Assembly: GCA_014360745.1 (NCBI GenBank) | Contig: JACIWY010000281.1 | Span: forward strand, 1-5,349 | DNA length: 5,349 nt | Reading direction: 5' to 3' | Source of the DNA: Chloroflexota bacterium | Lineage (GTDB): Bacteria; Chloroflexota; Anaerolineae; UBA1429 | Part shown: piece by piece, positions 1 through 5,349 of the stretch | Layout of the letters: every line of letters begins with the position of its first letter | Position numbering within the stretch: the stretch's first letter is position 1 | Notes under the pieces: generated by a model | Databases searched by the model: none | Told to the model about the DNA's origin: nothing | The model's input: only the letters and a program-made list of their open reading frames with translations | Made by a program: the position numbers and the translations under genes

Positions 1-238
1 CTATCAAGCCCACGGAGCGCCGGGCTGCCTCGGGCGCCTCGGCCAGGTCAAAACCGGCCACGCGAACCCTCCCCTCACTGGGCTTGTTGAGCCCGGCCAG
101 GATACGCAGCAGGGTCGTCTTGCCCGCGCCGTTGGGGCCGATGAGCGCCACCGACTCGCCCCGGGCGATATCCAAATCGATGGCATACAACGCCCCGTAA
201 TCCCCGAACCATTTAGACACCCGCTCGAGTTGGATCAT
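1..238 (-). CDS. ABC transporter ATP-binding protein, N-terminal part (continues past the left edge)
   Basis: This is the nucleotide-binding subunit of an ABC transporter, which hydrolyses ATP at the inner face of the membrane to drive a partner permease. Read on the minus strand from the ATG at 238-236, the 79 visible codons begin MIQLERVSKWFGDYGALYAI. They contain a complete Walker A motif GPNGAGKTT at residues 34-42, with the phosphate-binding lysine at residue 40 (codon 121-119). The following LLRILAGLNKPSEGRV is the usual sequence after Walker A. The Q-loop, signature motif and Walker B lie outside the window. The style, with a short N-terminus and a VAGFDL segment, resembles exporters of the CcmA/ABC-2 type rather than importers, but the substrate cannot be told. 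The start is chosen because the ABC fold normally begins here and a promoter lies just upstream; no strong Shine-Dalgarno sequence is visible. The frame stays open upstream with ATGs at 274, 262, 421 and 448. The gene is divergent from the aldolase gene. Confidence 0.9.
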   Translation of the reverse strand, partial: MIQLERVSKWFGDYGALYAIDLDIARGESVALIGPNGAGKTTLLRILAGLNKPSEGRVRVAGFDLAEAPEAARRSVGLI

Positions 239-252
239 TACGACTTGCTCGA

Positions 253-270
253 TTTGATCAAACATATGTT
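253..270. promoter_or_regulatory. Two abutting 10-bp palindromes, candidate operator of the ABC gene
   Basis: TTTGATCAAA (253-262) and AACATATGTT (261-270) are each perfect inverted repeats and share two bases. They lie between the predicted transcription start (about 269-270) and the ABC start codon at 238. A repressor bound at this position would block transcript initiation or clearance. The palindromes are seen directly; the operator role is inferred. Short AT-rich palindromes also occur by chance, and the two halves differ in sequence, so they need not be sites for one protein. Confidence 0.35.
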
Positions 271-275
271 CAAGC

Positions 276-303
276 ATTCTATCCGCCAAGGCAGAACCGT
301 CAA
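276..303 (-). promoter_or_regulatory. sigma70-like promoter for the ABC transporter gene
   Basis: On the minus strand a -35 box TTGACG (303-298, five of six consensus bases) is followed after a 16-nt spacer by a -10 box TAGAAT (281-276, five of six). Transcription would start near 269-270, giving a leader of about 30 nt before the ATG at 238. This is the best promoter match I found in the non-coding part of the window, and it favours 238 over the upstream in-frame ATGs as the start. It is a consensus match only; 16 nt is slightly short of the ideal 17. Confidence 0.5.
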
Positions 304-430
304 CTTGGCTTAAGCCGCGAATCTGCTCCGGCGTGCCGATTGTCGGCAACTGAAATTGCACCAACCATTGCGACGGATTCTGATCCGCGTTGCCCTGCGG
401 TGACCGATTTCCCCCGCCCATCTTGCAGCC

Positions 431-457
431 TTGTCTCTGGATCGACATAGCTATAAA
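431..457 (+). promoter_or_regulatory. Weak candidate promoter for the aldolase gene
   Basis: TTGTCT (431-436, four of six -35 consensus bases) precedes TATAAA (452-457, five of six -10 consensus bases) with a 15-nt spacer, which is short. An alternative -10, TAAACT at 454-459, gives a 17-nt spacer but a poorer box. Either would place the transcription start around 463-466, inside the palindrome at 461-474. The match is marginal; the AT-rich patch and its position about 45 nt before the ATG at 502 are the main support. Confidence 0.28.
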
Positions 458-460
458 CTT

Positions 461-474
461 GGCTCAACTGAGCC
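461..474. promoter_or_regulatory. Perfect 14-bp inverted repeat upstream of the aldolase gene, candidate operator
   Basis: GGCTCA-AC-TGAGCC forms two perfect 6-bp arms around a 2-nt centre, ending 27 bp before the ATG at 502. The geometry (6-2-6, overlapping the predicted transcription start) suits a dimeric helix-turn-helix repressor such as a GntR, LacI or IclR-type regulator, which often control DapA-family sugar-acid genes. No regulator gene is in the window. The 2-nt centre is too small for a stable RNA hairpin loop, so a DNA-binding site is more likely than an RNA structure. Confidence 0.4.
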
Positions 475-484
475 GAAAGAAAAA

Positions 485-493
485 AAAGGGGGG
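485..493 (+). promoter_or_regulatory. Purine-rich ribosome binding site of the aldolase gene, next to an A8-G6 run
   Basis: A run of eight A (480-487) followed directly by six G (488-493) lies 8 nt before the ATG at 502. AAAGGGGGG is an imperfect Shine-Dalgarno sequence but is well spaced for that ATG, which decides for 502 over the in-frame TTG at 496. Adjacent homopolymer runs in this position are unusual. Confidence 0.5.
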
Positions 494-501
494 CGTTGCC
501 C

Positions 502-1383
502 ATGAACGACTCGATGCCCGATCTGCGCGGGATTTTGCCCATTGTGTACACACCGTTCGATGCCGAGGGGCGGATCGACGCGGAGGACCTGGAACGTCTT
601 GTGGATTACCTGATCGCCGCCGGCGCCCACGGCCTGGCCGCCGTGGGGGGCGCGAGCGAATGTCATAAACTGACCATCGCCGAACGCAAGTGGCTTGCCG
701 AACGCACGATATCCTTTGCGCGCGGCAGGGTGCCGGTCATCGTCGGCACATCGGCCACCAACACCAGCGACGCGGTGGACCTGAGCCGACACGCCGAGGA
801 GATCGGCGCTCAGGCTGTGTTTCTCACCCCGCCCATCTTTGGCGGCATCTCGGCCGACTCGCTGACCTATCACTATGGCGCCGTCGCGCGCGCCGTGTCG
901 ATCCCCGTCATGGTGCAAGATGCGCGCATCTCGGTGGCGCCGGCCCAGATCGTGCGCCTCGCCCAAACGTTTGCCAACGTCTGCTACGCCAAAGAAGAGG
1001 CTGCCGACTCGGGACATCGCATCAGCGAGATGAAACGGTTGCGCCCGGAGCTCAAGGTGCTTTCAGGGGGCAGTTATCTGCTCGATGACCTGGCACGGGG
1101 CGCTCAGGGGGCCATCCCGGGGAGCGTGGGCGTCGCCGACCTCAGCCGGGCCTATGACCTCTACATGGCCGGAGACCTAGAGGGCGCGCGAGCCGCATAC
1201 GACCACTTTACGCCGCTCTCCTTCTGGCGCCGCCAGTTTGGCTTGATAGGAGCCAAAGAGGTTCTGCGCCGCCTGGGCATCTTTAAGGTGGCCTGCCTGC
1301 GCGAGCCGGTCGATCAATATCTAGACGAACAGGATCACCGCGAGCTGTCGATCATCATGGAACACATGGGGCCGCCCTATTAG
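502..1383 (+). CDS. DapA/NanA-superfamily aldolase or lyase, divergent active site
   Basis: This 293-residue protein is a full-length member of the dihydrodipicolinate synthase / N-acetylneuraminate lyase superfamily. These are cytoplasmic (beta/alpha)8 class I enzymes that bind 2-oxo acids as a Schiff base on lysine; the usual length is about 290-300. Supporting segments are the N-terminal RGILPIVYTPFD (9-20), AAVGGASE (46-53) at the GTTGE position, FLTPP (107-111), IPVMVQDAR (134-142), CYAKEE (161-166) with the presumed Schiff-base Lys164 (codon 991-993), and GAQGAIPGS (200-208). Compared with E. coli DapA, Thr44-Thr45 become Gly-Ala, Tyr107 becomes Ile, and Tyr133 aligns with Gln139. It is therefore unlikely to be the lysine-pathway DapA. 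I recall homologues with a 'VMVQDAP' segment, so this is probably an established side branch, perhaps acting on sugar-derived 2-oxo acids; the substrate is unknown. The ATG at 502 is preferred over the TTG at 496 because of its ribosome-site spacing. It converges with the dynamin gene, leaving 39 bp between stops. Confidence 0.88.
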   Translation: MNDSMPDLRGILPIVYTPFDAEGRIDAEDLERLVDYLIAAGAHGLAAVGGASECHKLTIAERKWLAERTISFARGRVPVIVGTSATNTSDAVDLSRHAEEIGAQAVFLTPPIFGGISADSLTYHYGAVARAVSIPVMVQDARISVAPAQIVRLAQTFANVCYAKEEAADSGHRISEMKRLRPELKVLSGGSYLLDDLARGAQGAIPGSVGVADLSRAYDLYMAGDLEGARAAYDHFTPLSFWRRQFGLIGAKEVLRRLGIFKVACLREPVDQYLDEQDHRELSIIMEHMGPPY

Positions 1384-1393
1384 GCGCGCACTG

Positions 1394-1419
1394 AAAAGGG
1401 CAAACAGGGGTATTCGCCC
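1394..1419 (-). terminator. Hairpin terminator of the kinase-dynamin transcript
   Basis: On the minus strand the RNA begins 3 nt after the dynamin stop codon with GGGCGAA (1419-1413), an 8-nt loop, then UUUGCCC (1404-1398), then UUUU (1397-1394). The seven stem pairs are six Watson-Crick and one G-U wobble. On the plus strand that wobble becomes an A-C mismatch and no U run follows, so the element suits the minus-strand transcript. An alternative overlapping stem, AGGGG (1406-1410) with CCCCT (1417-1421), cannot form at the same time. The U tract is short, so it may be a weak terminator or a copy of an interspersed hairpin repeat. Confidence 0.48.
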
Positions 1420-1422
1420 CTA

Positions 1423-3159
1423 CTAGATCTCCATCACCCGCCCCCGCAACCGATCGAGCTCGCCTTTGAGCTGCTGCAACTCGCGCTGCCTTTCGAGCAG
1501 CTTACCGTGTTCGGCGCGCACAAAGCGCGTATATGGGGCGACGGCCTCATAGATGCGCTGCACGCTGCGCTCGATCTCGCGTTCGAAATGGGTGCGCAAC
1601 GCGCGCAGGAGCGACTCACGCAACGCGGAGACCTTGGCGCCCAGCGCGGCTTTGGCCCGCCGGCGCCGCGCCGGGATAATAAACAGCCCCAAGATGGCCA
1701 CGGAGCCGGCCAGAACGACGCCCGTCACATCGGCGGCCAGGGTGGTGGCCAGGATGGTGATGGCCGTTCCCAGGCCGATGGCGCCCACCTCGACGGCTGC
1801 CGACACAGCCACAGCCAACCGCGCTCCTTCGGCAATAATCTCCGCCTCTTGGGCCTTGTCGTACGATTCGACCACGCGCTGCGCCTCGCGGCCCACGCTT
1901 TCCATCAGCCGTTCGCGATCGTAATGGAAGCCGTCCACCATCGCGCCGCCGACGATGCGCTCCTGATGGGCGCGCCGGCGCTCGGCCAGATGCTCCGTCA
2001 CCGCCCGCCACTGGCGCAGATCGGCGTTCACCATCCAGTCGATCAGCTCGTTCACCCTTCGCTCGATCTCTTGCGGCGCGTTATCCACCACGCGCAGGGC
2101 AAACTCCCTTTGGATGCGATCCTTGTTCAGCAAATCTAAAAAGCGCGCCGGACGAAACGTCTCATCCAGGTAATCATCGCCGCGCTGCTCCATCTCGAAC
2201 AAGACCTTCTCCGCATCCGACAAGCGCAAGGCGAACTCGCGGCGCATATCCTCCTTATAGAGCGCCAACTGAGCATCCACGTCGGCGAGCATGTCCAAGT
2301 CGGCCTTGAGCAGATCGAGCCGCGAGGCCACCTCACCCAGATAACGGCCCAGCAGATGCGTCCCCACACCCAGCGGATTCAGCAACTTGAGGCGCAGGCG
2401 CTCGCTTTCATCGAGCGTATCGCGGATATACTGTTCCAACGCCCCAAAGCGGCTCTCCGCCCAATAGGAGGGCTCGCCCTGCTTGGCGCGCAAAGCCAGG
2501 CGCGCACTGACCGGGAAAACGTGGGGATGTATACCCAATAGAGAGCGTGCGCTTTCGAGCACAAAAGCCTCGATCTCTTGCAGCTCCTGGTCATTTTGCA
2601 GGATGTCGATCTTGTTGATCACAATGACCACTTTTTTGCCCCAATCGCGGATGCGCTCCAAGAAGGCGCGCTCGCTCTCGGTAAAGGGGCGATCCGCCGA
2701 GGTAACAAAAAGCACCAAGTCGGAGCGGGGCACGAATTGTGCGGTGATCACCTCATGCGCGCGGATGATAGCGTTGGTGCCCGGCGTATCCACGATGCTG
2801 ATCTCGGACAACATCTCGACGGGAAAGAGGAGGATGTGCTGATGCTCGTCGACCACTTGGTGCTCGGCGTTCTGCCCATAGCGCAAGACGTTGATCCTCG
2901 TAGTGGTGGGAGTAACGCCCTCCTTAAGCAACCTCTGGCCCAGCAGCGCGTTGATCAGGGCGCTCTTGCCAGCGTTAAACTCTCCCACGACGACGAGCAT
3001 AAAGAGTTCGTCGAGCTGCCGAATGGAACGGCCCAGGGTCTCGTCATCCTCCGCCGTCGCGCCGAATCGCAGCAAGACGGCGCGCAACTCGTTCAGCATC
3101 GCACGCTCGTCTTTGAGCAACGCCTCCTGGCGCTCGTTCAGGATATGCATGGGTTTCAC
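1423..3159 (-). CDS. Bacterial dynamin-like GTPase
   Basis: This is a dynamin-family GTPase of 578 residues, expected to bind and remodel the cytoplasmic membrane on GTP hydrolysis. The order is a helical N-terminal part (about 1-52), then a G domain. The G1 P-loop is GEFNAGKS (59-66, Lys65 at codon 2967-2965), G2 is TPTTT (83-87), G3 is DTPG (124-127), G4 is NKID (182-185), and G5 is probably SAR (218-220). A long helical stalk (about 250-440) follows. A hydrophobic stretch (about 446-496) with IGLGTAITILATTLA and VVLAGSVAILGLFII ends in PARRRR, fitting a membrane-inserting paddle with a positive flank. A charged C-terminal coiled coil (about 548-576) closes it. Numbering is from the GTG at 3159, 7 bp after the kinase stop; the in-frame ATG at 3150, preceded by GGTGA, is an equally good or better start (575 residues). 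It is co-directional with the kinase gene. Bacterial dynamins often come as pairs; only one is visible here. Its cellular job is unknown. Confidence 0.92.
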   Translation of the reverse strand: MKPMHILNERQEALLKDERAMLNELRAVLLRFGATAEDDETLGRSIRQLDELFMLVVVGEFNAGKSALINALLGQRLLKEGVTPTTTRINVLRYGQNAEHQVVDEHQHILLFPVEMLSEISIVDTPGTNAIIRAHEVITAQFVPRSDLVLFVTSADRPFTESERAFLERIRDWGKKVVIVINKIDILQNDQELQEIEAFVLESARSLLGIHPHVFPVSARLALRAKQGEPSYWAESRFGALEQYIRDTLDESERLRLKLLNPLGVGTHLLGRYLGEVASRLDLLKADLDMLADVDAQLALYKEDMRREFALRLSDAEKVLFEMEQRGDDYLDETFRPARFLDLLNKDRIQREFALRVVDNAPQEIERRVNELIDWMVNADLRQWRAVTEHLAERRRAHQERIVGGAMVDGFHYDRERLMESVGREAQRVVESYDKAQEAEIIAEGARLAVAVSAAVEVGAIGLGTAITILATTLAADVTGVVLAGSVAILGLFIIPARRRRAKAALGAKVSALRESLLRALRTHFEREIERSVQRIYEAVAPYTRFVRAEHGKLLERQRELQQLKGELDRLRGRVMEI

Positions 3160-3166
3160 CGTAACG

Positions 3167-5349
3167 TTAGATGTCGTTTTCTATGTCCGGCGCGTGGCGC
3201 AGCACCTCTTGCACCTTGGCGGCCAGGCCGGCCATCGAAAAGGGCTTTTGGATGAGGTGCACGCCTTCATCCGGTATTCCTTGGGGCGCGATCACATCGG
3301 CCGTGTAGCCGGACATGAACAGGCATCGGATCTCCGGGTGGCTCTCTCGCAGCCTTTCGGCCAGGTCTCGGCCGTTCATCTCCGGCATAATGACGTCGCT
3401 GATCAACAATCGGATCTGGCCGGCGTGTTCCGCAGCCAGCCGGAGGGCCTCGCCCGGCGATCCGGCTGCCAGCACGGCGTATCCCACGCTTTCCAGCATC
3501 TGCTTGCCCACCGCCAAGACCGCCGGATCATCCTCCACCATGAGGACCAGCTCGCCATTGCCGCGTGCGCCTTCGTCCGCATCGGCGGCCGGCTTTTCCT
3601 CCAGCAGGCCAACATAGCGAGGCAAATAGATCTTGAAGGTCGTCCCGCGACCCGGCTCGCTGTAGACATCGATGAACCCGCCGCTCTGTTTGACGATGCC
3701 ATACACCGTAGCCAGCCCCAGGCCGGTGCCCCGGCCGACCTCCTTGGTGGTGAAAAAGGGCTCAAAGATCCTGGCCAACGTTTCCTTGTCCATGCCGCAG
3801 CCGTCGTCGCTGACGACTAACAGGACATATTCCCCGGGCACGGCCTCGGCATGGCCGGCGCACGCGACGGCATCCAAGACGACGTTGCCCGTCTCGATGC
3901 TCACCTGGCCGTTGCCCTCGATAGCGTCACGGGCGTTGAGGCACAAGTTGGCCAAGATCTGGTCGATCTGCGAAGGATCCATTTCGACCGGCCAGAGCTC
4001 GGCGGCGGGGCTCCATCTGAGGTCGATGTTCTCGCCGATCAACCGCCTGAGCATCTTGAGCATACCCTCCACTGCCTCGTTCAGGTCGAGCACGCGGGGA
4101 AAGATCATTTGCTGGCGGGCAAAGGCGAGGAGCTGGCGCACCAGGTCTGCGGAGCGTTGACCGGCCTTTAGGACCTCCTCCAGCATAGCGTAAAGCGGGT
4201 CGGCGGGGGTGAGCGCACCCAGCACCATCTGGGCATAGCCGTTGATCACGGTGAGCATATTGTTGAAATCGTGGGCTACGCCGCCGGCCAGTTGCCCCAC
4301 CGCTTGCATCTTTTGCGCCTGGGCCAACTGCGTTCGCAACCTCTCTCGTTCCTCCTCCGCGCGCTTGCGCTCGGTAATATCCCGGGAAATAGTGACGATG
4401 CCGACGACCTCACCTTCTACGTTGCGCAGCGGCACCTTGCGCGTCAACATTATCCTGGGGCCCTCTACCCAAGGCAGCTCTTCCTCCACCTCTAGCGCCT
4501 CGCCGGTCGTGAGGACACGCTCATCGTCCGCCATGATCCGGCGCGCAAGCGGCTCGGGGTACAGCTCCAGAGCCGTTTTGCCCAGGATTTGCTCCTTGCT
4601 CAAGCCCAGATGCCGGGCAAGTTGCGAGTTGACGAGCCGATAGCGCATCTGGCGATCCTTGATGTGGATGGTGTCCGCCGCGCTTTCGACGAGCAGTCGA
4701 TACAGCTCTTCACTCGCTTGCAAAGCCCTGAAAAGTAGTGTCTGGGGCCGCACGATGCCGGTAAAGACGATGGCTCGATAGAGGCCGTAAAAGGCCACTG
4801 CCTTGAAAAGATGGCCGATCATATTAGAAAGACTATAGACACTAATATAAAACGCAAAAGCGAGCTCGGCGAAAATCGTCGCGATAAAGAACGCCATGAG
4901 CCAGTGCAATACCTCTTGGGTAAAAAGTGCACGCTTGCCCCATAGCAGAAGCATCGACGCCACCAAGACCGCCAAGATCACGTACTCGCTGATGCGCTTG
5001 AAGGGCGTCAGACCTACGCCCTCGATGTACCAATCGGGGAAAAAGCGCCGAAAGCAGGCGATGAGCACCAAGGCGGTGAGCAGCATATAGCCGACAAAAA
5101 CAGCATGAGGGGCGTACCGGCGCTGAAGGCGCGTCCGAGGGGCTGCATAGATGAGCGCCGAGGCGCCCAACAACGATAGGCTTTGCAGATAGCGCGCCGC
5201 GATCCAGAGCTGCGTGGGCAAATTGGCGTCGTACCCTGGGAAAATACCCATGCCCTTGTAGGCCAGCACATGGATCAAGTCGATGCTGCCGACAAAGAGT
5301 GAGGAAATACCCAACAGCAAGAGATAGCCGTTATCCTCGGAGCGATAAC
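3167..5349 (-). CDS. Hybrid sensor histidine kinase, MASE3-PAS-HisKA-HATPase-REC (start lies past the right edge)
   Basis: This is a membrane-bound hybrid sensor kinase. It would autophosphorylate on histidine and pass the phosphate to its own receiver domain. Numbered from the TTG at 5320, the N-terminal 190 residues hold about six hydrophobic segments and the MASE3-like signatures AYKGMGIFPG (20-29) and NLPTQLWIAARYL (33-45). A PAS domain follows (about 203-315), then a HisKA domain with GGVAHDFNNML (346-356), His350 being the phospho-acceptor (codon 4273-4271). The HATPase domain shows the N box NLCLNARDA (458-466), SDDGCGM (504-510), FEPFFTT (519-525) and GTGLGL (531-536). The receiver domain (about 591-708) has acidic residues Glu596-Asp598, phospho-acceptor Asp642 (codon 3397-3395), Ser670 and Lys692. 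There is no HPt or DNA-binding output domain. The frame stays open to the window edge, reading YRSEDNGYL before the TTG, which matches MASE3 continuity; the TTG is therefore an internal codon and the real start is outside. The signal is unknown. The stop codon lies 7 bp before the dynamin GTG. Confidence 0.94.
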   Translation of the reverse strand, partial: YRSEDNGYLLLLGISSLFVGSIDLIHVLAYKGMGIFPGYDANLPTQLWIAARYLQSLSLLGASALIYAAPRTRLQRRYAPHAVFVGYMLLTALVLIACFRRFFPDWYIEGVGLTPFKRISEYVILAVLVASMLLLWGKRALFTQEVLHWLMAFFIATIFAELAFAFYISVYSLSNMIGHLFKAVAFYGLYRAIVFTGIVRPQTLLFRALQASEELYRLLVESAADTIHIKDRQMRYRLVNSQLARHLGLSKEQILGKTALELYPEPLARRIMADDERVLTTGEALEVEEELPWVEGPRIMLTRKVPLRNVEGEVVGIVTISRDITERKRAEEERERLRTQLAQAQKMQAVGQLAGGVAHDFNNMLTVINGYAQMVLGALTPADPLYAMLEEVLKAGQRSADLVRQLLAFARQQMIFPRVLDLNEAVEGMLKMLRRLIGENIDLRWSPAAELWPVEMDPSQIDQILANLCLNARDAIEGNGQVSIETGNVVLDAVACAGHAEAVPGEYVLLVVSDDGCGMDKETLARIFEPFFTTKEVGRGTGLGLATVYGIVKQSGGFIDVYSEPGRGTTFKIYLPRYVGLLEEKPAADADEGARGNGELVLMVEDDPAVLAVGKQMLESVGYAVLAAGSPGEALRLAAEHAGQIRLLISDVIMPEMNGRDLAERLRESHPEIRCLFMSGYTADVIAPQGIPDEGVHLIQKPFSMAGLAAKVQEVLRHAPDIENDI

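Noticed and set aside
4..186. Minus-strand 60-codon frame at the left edge
   Set aside because: It is an off-frame reading of the ABC ATPase; the true frame carries the intact Walker A motif.
461..487. Inverted repeat plus A-run read as an intrinsic terminator
   Set aside because: On the plus strand the repeat is followed by A rather than U. On the minus strand the U-run comes before the hairpin. The 2-nt centre is also too tight for a normal loop.
451..1017. Minus-strand open frames (451-1017 and 300-551) across the aldolase start and the intergenic region
   Set aside because: The first is antisense to well-supported aldolase sequence. The second covers the promoter region and the aldolase start and shows no motif.
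502..1383. Calling the aldolase dapA (4-hydroxy-tetrahydrodipicolinate synthase)
   Set aside because: The Thr-Thr pair and both catalytic tyrosines are replaced, and no lysine-pathway gene is adjacent.
1507..2139. Plus-strand open frame of 210 codons opposite the dynamin C-terminal half
   Set aside because: It is rich in His, Gln, Gly and Arg with no domain signature, typical of the antisense shadow of a GC-rich gene.
1423..3159. Calling the GTPase an Era/Der-type ribosome-assembly GTPase
   Set aside because: Length, the long helical stalk, the central hydrophobic paddle and the C-terminal coiled coil fit dynamins; there is no KH domain or second G domain.
2578..3820. Long plus-strand open frames (2578-3255 and 2891-3820) opposite the dynamin and kinase genes
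   Set aside because: They lie antisense to genes with complete, ordered motifs, show no recognisable domain, and their composition is that of a reversed GC-rich coding sequence.
5318..5320. TTG as the start codon of the sensor kinase
   Set aside because: The frame continues upstream to the window edge with residues (YRSEDNGYL) that fit the MASE3 domain, so the TTG is an internal leucine codon.

Overview
The window is a GC-rich bacterial segment holding four protein genes, two of them cut by the window edges, with little non-coding DNA. The most likely source is a free-living environmental bacterium, possibly Chloroflexota. That guess rests on gene style (a single bacterial dynamin, a MASE3 hybrid kinase, a CcmA/ABC-2-like ATPase) and on a 'TAGGGGCGAATA'-type hairpin between genes, of a kind I associate with that phylum. 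No rRNA, tRNA or other phylogenetic marker is present, so the assignment is weak.

Layout. (1) Positions 1-238, minus strand: the N-terminal 79 codons of an ABC-transporter ATPase, continuing beyond the left edge. (2) 239-501: a divergent intergenic region. It holds a good sigma70-like promoter for the ABC gene (TTGACG, 16-nt spacer, TAGAAT) whose predicted start falls on two abutting palindromes. A weaker promoter and another perfect palindrome lie just before the plus-strand gene. (3) 502-1383, plus strand: a DapA/NanA-superfamily (beta/alpha)8 aldolase or lyase that keeps the Schiff-base lysine but lacks the usual Thr-Thr and Tyr catalytic residues. (4) 1384-1422: a short convergent gap with a hairpin that works best as a terminator on the minus strand. 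(5) 1423-3159, minus strand: a bacterial dynamin-like GTPase. (6) 3167-5349, minus strand: a hybrid sensor histidine kinase (MASE3-PAS-HisKA-HATPase-REC) continuing beyond the right edge.

How they fit together. The kinase and the dynamin lie head to tail with 7 bp between them and a terminator-like hairpin right after the dynamin stop codon, so they probably form the end of one transcript. A membrane sensor kinase paired with a membrane-remodelling GTPase could suggest a membrane-stress role, but that is inference from position only. The aldolase and the ABC gene are transcribed divergently from the shared intergenic region, and each has its own palindrome near its predicted start. I see no transposon, CRISPR array, phage gene or clearly new multi-gene system. 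The points most worth following are the active-site loss in the aldolase, the kinase-dynamin pairing, and the palindrome architecture of the divergent promoters.
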